Shown here: piece after piece, positions 1-8,780 of the stretch
How positions within the stretch are numbered: position 1 is the first letter of the stretch
How the letters are laid out: the number at the start of each line of letters is the position of its first letter
From: Pseudomonadota bacterium
GTDB taxonomy: Bacteria > Pseudomonadota > Alphaproteobacteria > GCA-2746255
Length of the DNA stretch: 64,000 nucleotides
Direction of reading: 5' to 3'
Assembly (NCBI GenBank): GCA_040752895.1
Contig: JBFMHN010000003.1
Location: 281,501-345,500 of the forward strand
Program-made: the position numbers and the translations under genes
Notes under the pieces: generated by a model
The model's database searches: none
The model's input: only the letters and a program-made list of their open reading frames with translations
Told to the model about the DNA's origin: nothing

Positions 1-5
1 AGCGG

Positions 6-914
6 ATGATCGACGCCATCCTGAAGAAGAAACAAACTTTCACGGAAACGTTGAACGGCGAACTCTACAACCGCTTCTTTGGACTTTCCAACGAGGTTGC
101 GGAGATTCAAACCGCGAGCGAGCGGATTCAATCCGCCGTGACGCGGGTTCTCGAATATCTCGGCGATGCGAACACCGAGGTTTCCCGCCACAACCAGAAG
201 CTGGAAACCATGTCCGGGCAGATCGCAAACGCAACGAACATAGACGCCATTCGCGAGACGGTGACGAGCATTCTGCTGGAAACGAAGCAAATGGCGGCGA
301 AAAGTCATAAACTCGAAAGCCAATTGAAAACCGCGACTCACGAAATCATCGAACTTCAGGAAAACATCCAGTACATCCGCCGGGAGGCGACGACGGACGC
401 GCTGACGGGCTTGCCGAATCGCAAGCATTTCGACGAGCAGCTTTCGCTTGTCATCCATCAGGCGGTAGAGGCGAACGAGCCGCTTTGCCTGATGATGGCC
501 GATATCGACCATTTCAAAAAATTCAACGACACCTATGGGCACCTGCTCGGCGATCAGGTGCTGGGGCTCGTCGGGAGTACGCTGGTCGAATGCGTCAAAG
601 GGCGCGATATACCCACTCGGTTCGGCGGCGAGGAGTTCGCGATCATTCTTCCGCGTACGGCGATCGGCGGCGCCGAAAAGCTCGGGCAGGAAATTCGCAA
701 GCGGGTCGCCTCCAAAAAAATCGTTCGCAGGGCGACGAGCGAGAATCTCGGCGGCATCACGCTTTCAATCGGCATCGCCCAATACCTGCCGGGCGAGCCG
801 CCGAAAAGCCTCATCCAGCGGGCCGACAACGCGCTTTACCGGGCCAAGAGCCATGGGCGCAACCGGGTCGTCTCCGAAGCGTCCCACGATTCACGCATCG
901 TCATGCACGGCTAA
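6..914 (+). CDS. GGDEF diguanylate cyclase (possibly 5' truncated)
   Basis: Makes the second messenger c-di-GMP from two GTP. The last ~175 residues form a GGDEF domain: DALTGLPNR near residue 131, the metal-binding D166/D168 stretch, and the GGEEF active-site motif at 207-211, so it should be catalytically active. The inhibitory I-site RxxD normally found just before the active site reads K-G-R-D, so product inhibition may be weak. Residues 1-125 are helical and probably coiled-coil, with no recognised sensor domain. The frame is open up to the left window edge, so the true start may lie outside; the ATG at 6 is only the first one visible. Family assignment is secure; the input signal is unknown. 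Confidence 0.85.
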   Translation: MIDAILKKKQTFTETLNGELYNRFFGLSNEVAEIQTASERIQSAVTRVLEYLGDANTEVSRHNQKLETMSGQIANATNIDAIRETVTSILLETKQMAAKSHKLESQLKTATHEIIELQENIQYIRREATTDALTGLPNRKHFDEQLSLVIHQAVEANEPLCLMMADIDHFKKFNDTYGHLLGDQVLGLVGSTLVECVKGRDIPTRFGGEEFAIILPRTAIGGAEKLGQEIRKRVASKKIVRRATSENLGGITLSIGIAQYLPGEPPKSLIQRADNALYRAKSHGRNRVVSEASHDSRIVMHG

Positions 915-933
915 TCGAAGGCGCCCGCGCGCC

Positions 934-1575
934 TTACCCGGCCTTGCCCAGCAATTCCTCTGCCCGCACCAGGTCTTCCGGCCGGTTGACGTTGAAGAAG
1001 GGGTCCACGGGTTCCGTTGGATAGTCTATATCGGCCACCCGGTAGCGCGCCGTCCAGCAGCCGATCTTGCGGACACCTTCTTCCATCAGCGCTTGGCGCA
1101 AGGGCTGGGCAAGCTTGACCGGCCAAAGGCCGAAGACCGGGTGCGGCCTGCCGCCGGAAACGGCCCGCGCAAGGTCGGCGCCTTCGGTTGCCATGGCCGC
1201 TTCTATGGCTTGCAGGAAGCGCCCCACGAGATCGCGGGGGAAAAAGGGGCAATCCGTCGCGAAGGTGGCAACCCACCGGGCGTCCGGTGCATTCTTCCTC
1301 GCCCATTCCATGCCGGTCAGCACGCCGGCAAGCGGCCCCGCATGCCCTTCGACGACGTCGCCCGCGACGGGCAGCCCGAAACGGGCCAGCCGGCCAGAAT
1401 CCGCGTTGGCGTTAAGAACCATTCGCGCCACTTGCGGTCGCGCCCGCTCGATCGCGTGTTCGAGCAAGGTCCGGCCGCCAAGGGCGAGGAGATATTTCTG
1501 ACCCCCGCCCATTCTCAAGGCGCGGCCTCCCGCCAGCAGCACGCCCACCACCTTCGTCAGGTCCGGTCCCGCCAT
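934..1575 (-). CDS. mobA: Molybdenum cofactor guanylyltransferase MobA
   Basis: Transfers GMP from GTP to Mo-molybdopterin, giving the guanine dinucleotide cofactor (MGD) used by DMSO-reductase-family enzymes. The 213-residue length is typical. The N-terminal nucleotide loop LLAGGRALRMGGGQK lies at residues 13-27, and a downstream FATDCPFF stretch carries the metal-binding Asp. It is divergent from the formate dehydrogenase genes, whose alpha subunit needs this cofactor, which fits a dedicated cofactor-supply gene. The 146-base gap between the two starts must hold both promoters; I could not pick clear -35/-10 boxes. Confidence 0.93.
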   Translation of the reverse strand: MAGPDLTKVVGVLLAGGRALRMGGGQKYLLALGGRTLLEHAIERARPQVARMVLNANADSGRLARFGLPVAGDVVEGHAGPLAGVLTGMEWARKNAPDARWVATFATDCPFFPRDLVGRFLQAIEAAMATEGADLARAVSGGRPHPVFGLWPVKLAQPLRQALMEEGVRKIGCWTARYRVADIDYPTEPVDPFFNVNRPEDLVRAEELLGKAG

Positions 1576-1721
1576 TTTTTGATCTTTTCCCCTTTCAGGA
1601 CATGGCCTCTTTCAGGAACATGGCTACAAAGTTTCCGCTATTGTTACACTCTTCACCAGTCGCTTCGCCACGGAGGGAGGGCAGCCTTCCTTTCCTTTCG
1701 GGGATAGCGGTTGAGGGGCGG

Positions 1722-3428
1722 ATGACGAAAACCAAGAGGGAAACAGGGGTGCCTCGGCACCCGGGGAAGGGGAAGAAGCGAACGCGCGCCACCCCGAAGG
1801 GTCGCCAGATCGACCCGCGCGCCCTGGCGGAAGTTCGCGCCTTGCTCGGCAAGCGTTCCCGGGCCCGCGATCTTCTGATCGAACACTTGCATCGGCTTCA
1901 GGATACCTACCATGGGCTTTCCGCCGCCCACCTGCGGGCCCTGGCGGAAGAGATGCGCCTCTCCATGGCCGAGATTTACGAGGTCGCCACCTTCTACGCC
2001 CATTTCGACGTCGTGAAGGAAGGGGAGGAGCCGCCGCCCGTGACCGTTCGCGTCTGCGACGGTGTTGTCTGCGAGACGATGGGGTGTCGGGCCCTTCTGG
2101 AAGAACTCCCCAAGCGTTTAGGCACCAAGGTGCGCGTCCTGCGCGCGCCCTGCATGGGCCGGTGCGCCGAAGCGCCGACCGTGCGCCTTCCGTATGGCTT
2201 TGTCGATCGCGCGAGCACGGAAAGCGTTGCGGCGGCCGTCGCTTGTCCTTCGCCGGCGACGGCTATTCCTTTTCTTTCCTTCGAGGCGTACGCCGCCGAA
2301 GGGGGGTATGCTCTGCTTCGCGCCTGTTTGCGTGGCAAGCCGGCTTCCGAAATCCTCGAAACGCTCGACGCGGCCGGCCTTCGCGGGCTGGGTGGCGCAG
2401 GCTTTCCGGTGGGGCGGAAATGGGCCGCCGTTCGCAAGGGGCCAAGGCCGCGTTACCTGGTTCTCAACGCCGACGAAGGGGAACCCGGCGCCTTCAAGGA
2501 CCGCTTTTGCCTGGAACGCGATCCCCACCGCGTCCTCGAAGGTGTGGGGATTGCGGCGCACGTCATCGAGGCGGACGCCGTTTACCTCTACCTGCGGGAC
2601 GAATATCCCCAAATCCGGGAAATCCTGGGCAAGGAGATTCCGAAACTCGAAATAGCGGGCTTGGCGCCTTCGGGCGGCATCCACCTCCGCCGGGGGGCCG
2701 GCGCCTATGTGTGCGGCGAGGAATCGGCGATGCTCGAAAGCCTCGAAGGCAAGCGGGGTTACCCCCGCCACCGGCCGCCCTTCGCCGCGCAAGCCGGTCT
2801 GTTCGGGCGGCCGACCTTGATCCAGAACGTGGAAACATTTTATTGGCTCCGCGAAATCCTGGAAAAGGGTGCCGCCTGGTACCGGGGCGAGGGCCGTCAT
2901 GGCCGAAGCGGGGTGCGTCTTTTCTCGGTTTCCGGCCGGGTGCGCGCGCCGGGCGTGAAGCGCGCGCCGGTCGGCATCACGGCGCGCGAGCTGATCGCGG
3001 AACACTGCGGCGGCATGGCGCCCGGCCACCGCTTAAAGGCTTTTCTCCCCGGCGGCGGCGCCGGCGGCATCCTGCCGGCTGCGCTGGCGGACCTGCCCCT
3101 CGATTTCGGCACCCTCGAGTCGGAAGGGGCCTCCCTTGGGTCCGCCTCTCTGATCGTGCTTTCCGATCGCGACGATTTGTGCGCCGTCGCGCTTAACCTC
3201 CTGCGTTTCTTCGAGGACGAAAGCTGCGGTCAATGCGCGCCCTGCCGGGTCGGAACGGAAAAGATGGTGAGACTGCTGGAGCGGCCGAAATGGGACCGCC
3301 CGCTTCTGGAAGACCTTGCCCGGGCCATGGCCGAGGCCTCGATCTGCGGTCTGGGCCAGACGGCCCCGAATCCGCTGATGTCGCTGTTCCGCCATTTCCC
3401 GGACGACGTGCCGCCGGGGGAAACCTAA
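1722..3428 (+). CDS. fdh1B: NAD-dependent formate dehydrogenase beta subunit (fused NuoE/NuoF-like)
   Basis: Electron-input/NAD-reducing flavoprotein of a cytoplasmic formate dehydrogenase. A single 568-residue chain joins two modules that are separate proteins (FdsG and FdsB) in Rhodobacter or Cupriavidus. Residues 1-160 are NuoE-like, with [2Fe-2S] ligands C112, C117, C144 and C148. Residues ~190-568 are NuoF-like, with an FMN loop GLGGAGFP at 222-229, an NAD-site GAGAYVCGEESA at 325-336, and [4Fe-4S] ligands C502, C505, C508 and C542. This fused form and its size match the FDH1 beta subunit of Methylobacterium as I remember it. I chose the ATG at 1722 because a GAGGGG ribosome site sits at 1713-1718; the frame upstream is open but unlike the family. 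Confidence 0.92.
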   Translation: MTKTKRETGVPRHPGKGKKRTRATPKGRQIDPRALAEVRALLGKRSRARDLLIEHLHRLQDTYHGLSAAHLRALAEEMRLSMAEIYEVATFYAHFDVVKEGEEPPPVTVRVCDGVVCETMGCRALLEELPKRLGTKVRVLRAPCMGRCAEAPTVRLPYGFVDRASTESVAAAVACPSPATAIPFLSFEAYAAEGGYALLRACLRGKPASEILETLDAAGLRGLGGAGFPVGRKWAAVRKGPRPRYLVLNADEGEPGAFKDRFCLERDPHRVLEGVGIAAHVIEADAVYLYLRDEYPQIREILGKEIPKLEIAGLAPSGGIHLRRGAGAYVCGEESAMLESLEGKRGYPRHRPPFAAQAGLFGRPTLIQNVETFYWLREILEKGAAWYRGEGRHGRSGVRLFSVSGRVRAPGVKRAPVGITARELIAEHCGGMAPGHRLKAFLPGGGAGGILPAALADLPLDFGTLESEGASLGSASLIVLSDRDDLCAVALNLLRFFEDESCGQCAPCRVGTEKMVRLLERPKWDRPLLEDLARAMAEASICGLGQTAPNPLMSLFRHFPDDVPPGET

Positions 3429-3429
3429 A

Positions 3430-6210
3430 GTGGAAAAACACGTCCGCTTTGTTCTCGATGGAAAGCAGGTGACGGCGAAGCCGGACGAAACAATCTGGCA
3501 GGTCGCGCACCGGCTCGGCATCGAAATCCCCCATCTCTGTTACCGGGAAACGCCGGGCTATCGCGCCGACGGCAATTGCCGGTCTTGCGTCGTCGAGATC
3601 GAGGGCGAGGAGAGGCTTGCCGCCGCCTGCCTCCGCAAGCCGGCGGATGGCATGAAGGTTTCGACGGCGGGCGAGCGGGCGGACGCGGTGCGGCGGACGG
3701 TGATGGAGCTTTTGCTCACCGATCAGCCGCCGCGGAAAGTCGCCCATGACCCGGCGTCCGATTTCTGGGGCTGGGCCGACCGGCTGAAAATCTCCGAAAG
3801 CCGCTTCCCGGCGCGCGCTGCGGTCGCAAAGGACACGAGCCACCCCGCCATGGCCGTTCACCTGGACGCCTGCATCCATTGCGGGCTTTGCGTTTGCGCC
3901 TGCCGCGAGGTGCAGGTCAACGACGTTATCGGCATGGCCGCCCGCGGTCCGGCGACGAAGGTCGTCTTCGATTTCGACGATCCGATGGGGGAGAGCACTT
4001 GCGTGGCGTGCGGCGAATGCGTCCAGGTCTGTCCGACCGGCGCCCTGATGCCGGCGAATTTGGTGGACGAGAAAGGCGTTGGCCACGTCGCGGCTGACCG
4101 ACGGGTGCAGAGCGTCTGTCCCTATTGCGGGGTCGGCTGCCAGGTCGTTTATCACCTGAAGGGGAATACCCTTCTCTTCGTCGAAGGCGAAGATGGGCCG
4201 GCGAACGAGGACCGCCTCTGCGTCAAGGGACGATTCGGCCTCGGCTATGTCGCGCACCAAGATCGCCTGCAAAAGCCGCTGATCCGCCGTCGGGACGTGC
4301 CCAAGGAGGCAAGCCCCGAATTCGATTCCCGGAACCCGCTCACCCATTTCCGCGAGGCGAGCTGGGAGGAAGCGCTTGTCGTCGCCGCCGAGGGTTTCCG
4401 AAGGATCCTGGCGCGCAATGGAAAGGGCGCGCTCGCCGGGCTGGGTTCGGCGAAATGCTCGAACGAGGAGGCCTATCTTTTCCAAAAGCTCGTCCGCACC
4501 GGGTTCGGCAGCAACCACGTCGATCACTGCACGCGGCTCTGTCACGCAAGCTCCGTCGCCGCCCTTCTAGAAACGATCGGCTCCGGCGCCGTCACCGCCC
4601 CCTTCACGGAAGTGCTGAACAGCGACTTCTTCATCGTGACCGGCAGCAACCCGACCGAGAACCACCCGGTCGCCGCGACCTATTTTAAAAACGCGGTGCA
4701 GCGGGGCGCGCGGCTTGCCGTCATTGACCCGCGTGGCCAGGCGTTGAAGCGTTACGCCGCCCATATGCTGCAGATCAAACCGGGCAGCGACGTTTCGCTG
4801 CTGAACGGCATGCTGCACGTTCTCGTCGCCGAAGGGCTTTACGATCGCGCTTTCGTCGCCGCCCGGACGGAAGGCTTCGAGGAGCTGCGGGCCCATCTCG
4901 AAGCTTACCCGCCGGAACGCGTCGCCGCGACGTGCGGGATCGACGCCGGAACGATCCGCCAAGTCGCCCGCGAATACGCCAAGGCCAAGGCGGCGATGAT
5001 CTTCTGGGGAATGGGCGTCACCCAGCATGTTCATGGGACGGACAATTCGCGCTGCCTGATTTCCCTCGCGCTGCTCTGCGGCCACCTTGGCCGTCCCGGC
5101 GCCGGCCTTCACCCCTTGCGCGGCCAGAACAACGTGCAGGGGGCTTCCGATGCCGGCCTCATCCCGATGATGTACCCTAACTACCGCCCGGTGGCTTCTC
5201 CCGACCAGCGCGCCTTCTTCGAAAAACTGTGGGGAGCGAAGCTCGATCCCGACCCGGGCCTGACCGTCGTCGAGATGATGGAGGCCGTTCACGGGGGCCG
5301 GATCCGGGGCATGTATTTCGTTGGCGAGAACCCCGCCATGTCGGACCCGGACGCGAACCGCGTGCGGTCGGCGCTCATCAAGCTCGAACATCTGGTGAGT
5401 CAGGAAATCTTTCTCACCGAGACGGCCGCCTACGCCGATGTCGTTTTGCCAGCTTCCGCCTGGCCGGAGAAGGACGGCACGGCAACGAACACGAACCGCC
5501 AGATCCAGATGGGCCGCAAGGCGCTGGAGCCGCCTGGCGATGCGCGAGAGGACTGGTGGATCATCCAGGAGATCGCGCGGCGGCTCGGGCTGGACTGGCG
5601 TTACACGCACCCGCGCGACGTCTACGACGAGATGGGCCGTGCGATGCCCTCTCTCGATCATATTTCCTGGGACCGTTTGGAACGGGAGGGCGCCGTTACC
5701 TACCCGTGCGACGGGCCTTCCGTTTCCGGCCGCGCCATCGTCTTCGGCGACCGCTTCCCGACGCAAAGCGGTCGCGGGCGCCTCGTGCCGGTCGCGGTCG
5801 TGCCGCCGGACGAAGTGCCGGATAAGGAATACCCGATGGTCCTCATCACGGGCCGCAAGCTTGAGCATTGGCATACGGGCGAGATGACCCGGCGGGTGGA
5901 CGTCCTCGACGCCCTCGAGCCGGAGGCGGTCGCCAGCCTGAACGCCGCCGATCTGGAAAGGTTCGGCATAGGACCGGGGGGGCGGATTCGCGTCGAGACG
6001 CGACGCGGCGGGATCGAGCTTACGGCCCGGGTTGACCCGGCCGTTCCGCAAGGCGCCATCTTCGTCGCGTTCTGCTACGCCGAGGCCTCCGCCAACCGGT
6101 TGACCAACGCGGCGCTTGATCCTTACGGGAAGATTCCCGAACTCAAATATTGTGCCGCCCGTGTTGAGGCCTTGGGCGAGAAGCCGAACGTCGCGCCGCG
6201 CAAGGCTTAA
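3430..6210 (+). CDS. fdh1A: NAD-dependent formate dehydrogenase alpha subunit (molybdopterin)
   Basis: Catalytic subunit that oxidises formate to CO2 (possibly reversibly) at a Mo- or W-bis-MGD centre. Domains in order: [2Fe-2S] plant-type cluster with C37, C50, C53 and C67; two ferredoxin-type [4Fe-4S] motifs starting at C148 and C191; a molybdopterin-type [4Fe-4S] motif starting C230/C233; then the large MGD domain with metal ligand C371 followed by His372; and a C-terminal molydopterin-dinucleotide domain. The ligand codon is TGT, so this is not a selenoprotein. I find no HxxxCxxC cluster between the [2Fe-2S] and ferredoxin motifs. It starts with GTG one base after the fdh1B stop, so the two are translationally coupled. 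The 926-residue length is slightly short of FDH1 alpha (~989, from memory). Confidence 0.92.
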   Translation: MEKHVRFVLDGKQVTAKPDETIWQVAHRLGIEIPHLCYRETPGYRADGNCRSCVVEIEGEERLAAACLRKPADGMKVSTAGERADAVRRTVMELLLTDQPPRKVAHDPASDFWGWADRLKISESRFPARAAVAKDTSHPAMAVHLDACIHCGLCVCACREVQVNDVIGMAARGPATKVVFDFDDPMGESTCVACGECVQVCPTGALMPANLVDEKGVGHVAADRRVQSVCPYCGVGCQVVYHLKGNTLLFVEGEDGPANEDRLCVKGRFGLGYVAHQDRLQKPLIRRRDVPKEASPEFDSRNPLTHFREASWEEALVVAAEGFRRILARNGKGALAGLGSAKCSNEEAYLFQKLVRTGFGSNHVDHCTRLCHASSVAALLETIGSGAVTAPFTEVLNSDFFIVTGSNPTENHPVAATYFKNAVQRGARLAVIDPRGQALKRYAAHMLQIKPGSDVSLLNGMLHVLVAEGLYDRAFVAARTEGFEELRAHLEAYPPERVAATCGIDAGTIRQVAREYAKAKAAMIFWGMGVTQHVHGTDNSRCLISLALLCGHLGRPGAGLHPLRGQNNVQGASDAGLIPMMYPNYRPVASPDQRAFFEKLWGAKLDPDPGLTVVEMMEAVHGGRIRGMYFVGENPAMSDPDANRVRSALIKLEHLVSQEIFLTETAAYADVVLPASAWPEKDGTATNTNRQIQMGRKALEPPGDAREDWWIIQEIARRLGLDWRYTHPRDVYDEMGRAMPSLDHISWDRLEREGAVTYPCDGPSVSGRAIVFGDRFPTQSGRGRLVPVAVVPPDEVPDKEYPMVLITGRKLEHWHTGEMTRRVDVLDALEPEAVASLNAADLERFGIGPGGRIRVETRRGGIELTARVDPAVPQGAIFVAFCYAEASANRLTNAALDPYGKIPELKYCAARVEALGEKPNVAPRKA

Positions 6211-7010
6211 GGTGCGCGGCCGCGCCCTCTTGCGACGAAGGCCGGGTTCTCGAAGCCTGGCTTGCCGTAGCGCAATTCTTCGTTGTCGAGTGTCGTGATG
6301 TTGCCGCCCGCCGCCAGCAGGATGGCGTGTCCAGCCGCCGTGTCCCATTCCATCGTGCGGCCAAGGCGCGGGTAAAGGTCGGCCTTGCCTTCCGCAATCG
6401 CGCAAAATTTGACGGCGCTTCCGCTGGTCTTTCGCTCGCGCACCTTGAATTTCGCGAGGTAGGTTTCCGTCTCCGGCCCGGTGTGGGAGCGGCTGGCCAG
6501 CACGACGAACCCCTCCGGCGACGCTGTGACGGCGGTGATCGGTCTCGGCTTTTCCTCTCCGATAGCGACCGTGGCCGTGCCGGGGCCGGCCGCCGCGTAG
6601 GTGATGCTCGTCAAAGGCACGTGAATGAGTCCCAAAACCGGGCGGTCGCCGATGACCAGCGCCACGTTGATCGTGAACTCGCCGGTACGCCCGACGAATT
6701 CCTTCGTACCGTCGAGGGGGTCCACGAGCCAGAACCTGCCGCCGGCGATGGAGGGAACGTCGCCCGCCTCGAAGCGTTCCTCCGAAACGACCGGGATATC
6801 CGGCGTCAGCTTCCGGATGGCATCCAGCAAAATACGCTCCGAAATTTCGTCCGCTTCCGTTACCGGCGAGGCGTCGTCTTTTTTCCGGACGGTGTAATCC
6901 CTTGCCTCGTAGATGCGGACGATTTCCTTTCCCGCCTGACGCACGGCCGGGCGCAGCGCCCCGACAAGTGCGAGGTGGTCCGTCGCGTCCGGTGCTTTTT
7001 TCTCACTCAT
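6207..7010 (-). CDS. cysQ: 3'(2'),5'-bisphosphate nucleotidase CysQ
   Basis: Hydrolyses 3'-phosphoadenosine 5'-phosphate (PAP), the by-product of sulfate activation and sulfotransfer. It belongs to the inositol monophosphatase family: E77/E78 and the metal-binding DPLDGT motif at 97-102 are present, with a second WDTAAGHAIL motif near residue 225. The 267-residue length is normal. It converges with fdh1A, overlapping it by 4 bases, and is followed by the glutathione transferase gene, whose start lies upstream on the same strand. A sulfotransferase-domain gene at 59.9 kb would be one possible source of PAP in this organism, but nothing links the two loci directly. Confidence 0.92.
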   Translation of the reverse strand: MSEKKAPDATDHLALVGALRPAVRQAGKEIVRIYEARDYTVRKKDDASPVTEADEISERILLDAIRKLTPDIPVVSEERFEAGDVPSIAGGRFWLVDPLDGTKEFVGRTGEFTINVALVIGDRPVLGLIHVPLTSITYAAAGPGTATVAIGEEKPRPITAVTASPEGFVVLASRSHTGPETETYLAKFKVRERKTSGSAVKFCAIAEGKADLYPRLGRTMEWDTAAGHAILLAAGGNITTLDNEELRYGKPGFENPAFVARGRGRAP

Positions 7011-7019
7011 GCCGCTTTC

Positions 7020-7715
7020 TCACTCATGCCGTTCGTATTGCCGCTTGCCGAACATGGTGTTCCAGGCGTCCTTGTCTTCCGCCCAGTCCTTCTCCATCTT
7101 TCGCGGCACGTCCATGCCGCGCTTGACGGCAGGGCGTTCGTGGATTGCGCGGTACCAACGTTCGACGTTCGGGAAGTCTTCCAGTTTTTGCCCGTGCATG
7201 TCGTGCCAGCGAATCCAGGGGTAGGTCGCGATGTCGGCGATCGAATAGTCGCCGGCGAGGTAGGCGCTTTCGCCCAGACGGCGGTCCAGAACGTTGTAAA
7301 GCCTCGCGGCTTCGTTCGTATAACGTGCGATGGCGTAGGGCAGTTTCTCCGGCGCGTATTTCCGGAAATGATGCGCCTGCCCAAGCATCGGCCCGATGCC
7401 GCCCATCTGGAACATCAGCCACTGGATCGTCACGTAACGTGTCCTGGGGTCTTTGGACAGAAATTTTCCGGTCTTTTCGCTAAGATAGATAAGGATGGCG
7501 CCGGACTCGAAAAGTGCCAGCGGCTTGCCGTCCGGCCCTTCCGGATCGACGATCGCCGGTATCTTGTTGTTGGGGCTGATCTTCAGGAATTCCGGTTCGA
7601 ACTGGTCTCCCTTCGTGATGTCAACCTTCGTGACGCGGTAGGGCAGCGCCGCCTCCTCGAGATAGATCGAAATCTTGTGGCCGTTCGGCGTGCCGTCCGT
7701 GTAGAGATCGATCAT
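7020..7715 (-). CDS. Glutathione S-transferase family protein (YfcG-like)
   Basis: Soluble thiol-transferase or disulfide-reductase of the GST superfamily. The N-terminal thioredoxin-fold half starts with [13 protein letters not shown] and contains the cis-Pro segment NNKIPAIVD and the glutathione-contacting FESGAIL. The C-terminal all-helical half contains the GQAHHF and [10 protein letters not shown] motifs usual in the nu-class GSTs related to E. coli YfcG and YghU. Length 231 residues. Its stop is 9 bases from the cysQ start, so the two are likely co-transcribed. The physiological substrate cannot be told from sequence. Confidence 0.85.
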   Translation of the reverse strand: MIDLYTDGTPNGHKISIYLEEAALPYRVTKVDITKGDQFEPEFLKISPNNKIPAIVDPEGPDGKPLALFESGAILIYLSEKTGKFLSKDPRTRYVTIQWLMFQMGGIGPMLGQAHHFRKYAPEKLPYAIARYTNEAARLYNVLDRRLGESAYLAGDYSIADIATYPWIRWHDMHGQKLEDFPNVERWYRAIHERPAVKRGMDVPRKMEKDWAEDKDAWNTMFGKRQYERHE

Positions 7716-7845
7716 CCGGCGCTCCTTTGAGGGACAGGGGTGTTCGGCCCCTCTATAGCACCCCTCCTTCCTTGAAACGAGCCCGGCGGGAAAGACCGGA
7801 TCAACCGGTCAAGGAGAGCTTCCAGATTTATGCTACTCTCGGTTC

Positions 7846-8700
7846 ATGCGGTCCGTGCCAGCCATCGATTCGGTCGAAACGCCATCCGGGAAAGGGGCGG
7901 CGGACGAGAATTTTCCCGTCGGCTCGCGCTTGCTTCCGGCGAGGCTCCGGCCGCACGTCGCCGCCTTCTATGCCTACGCGCGGGCGATCGATGACGTTGC
8001 GGACAGTCCCGACCTTGCACCGGACGAGAAGGTAAGGCGCCTGGAAGGCTTCGCCCGCGCCATCCGGGGGGAGGAAAAAGACGACCCGGTCTATGAGAAG
8101 GCGCATCGTTTGCGCCAAAGCCTCGCGCAAACGAAGGTGTCCTTCGTTCACTGCACGGACCTGGTGGATGCTTTCAAGCAGGACGCGACGAAGCTTCGCT
8201 ACAGCGACTGGCAAGACCTCATGCGTTACTGCGACCGTTCCGCTGCGCCCGTCGGACGTTACCTTCTCGATCTGCATGGCGAGCCTGCGGCGAACTACCC
8301 GCCGTCGGACGCGCTCTGCAACGCGCTCCAGGTCTTGAATCACCTTCAGGACTGCAAGGAGGACTACCTTCGTCTCGGCCGTGTCTACCTTCCGGAGCCC
8401 TGGCTTGCCGAGGCCGGCGCCTCCCTTGAGGACTTGGCGGCTCCTTCGGCAAGCTTTGCCCTTCGGCGGGTGATCGACCGCTGCCTGGATGGCGTCGAGG
8501 CGCTCCTCGTGACCGCCCACCGGCTTCCGGATGTGCTCGGGAACCGTTTTCTGGCGATGGAATCCGCCGTCATCGTGGCAATCGCCGAGGCGTTGACGCG
8601 AAAACTTCGCCGTCGGGACCCGCTGGCCGGGCGTGTCGTTCTCACAAGGATGGAATATGCGTTCTGCTTCTTGAGGGGGGTCGGCCGCGCGCTTTGGTAA
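7846..8700 (+). CDS. hpnC: Hydroxysqualene synthase HpnC
   Basis: With HpnD and HpnE it makes squalene from farnesyl diphosphate; HpnC converts presqualene diphosphate to hydroxysqualene. It is a squalene/phytoene synthase fold protein of 284 residues. The first aspartate-rich motif is DDVAD at 49-53, the second is QDCKED at 168-173, and the ENFPVGSRLLP segment at 21-31 is characteristic of HpnC. It opens a same-strand run hpnC-hpnD-hpnE-shc-hpnG with short gaps (80, 3, 25 and -1 bases). There is no clear Shine-Dalgarno sequence before the ATG, so the start is slightly uncertain. Confidence 0.95.
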   Translation: MRSVPAIDSVETPSGKGAADENFPVGSRLLPARLRPHVAAFYAYARAIDDVADSPDLAPDEKVRRLEGFARAIRGEEKDDPVYEKAHRLRQSLAQTKVSFVHCTDLVDAFKQDATKLRYSDWQDLMRYCDRSAAPVGRYLLDLHGEPAANYPPSDALCNALQVLNHLQDCKEDYLRLGRVYLPEPWLAEAGASLEDLAAPSASFALRRVIDRCLDGVEALLVTAHRLPDVLGNRFLAMESAVIVAIAEALTRKLRRRDPLAGRVVLTRMEYAFCFLRGVGRALW

Positions 8701-8780
8701 GGGATGCTTCCGTTTTCTTTTCGCGTCCCCCGTTTCGGGCTATGTTCATACCTTCTCTGGATTTGAGCGGTTAACCTCAC

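Noticed and set aside
4525-4545. Selenocysteine in the formate dehydrogenase
   Set aside because: The metal-ligand codon at 4540 is TGT (Cys), and no in-frame TGA occurs.
4567-6405. 612-codon antisense open frame across fdh1A
   Set aside because: Arginine- and proline-rich shadow of a GC-rich gene; the plus strand encodes a complete formate dehydrogenase.
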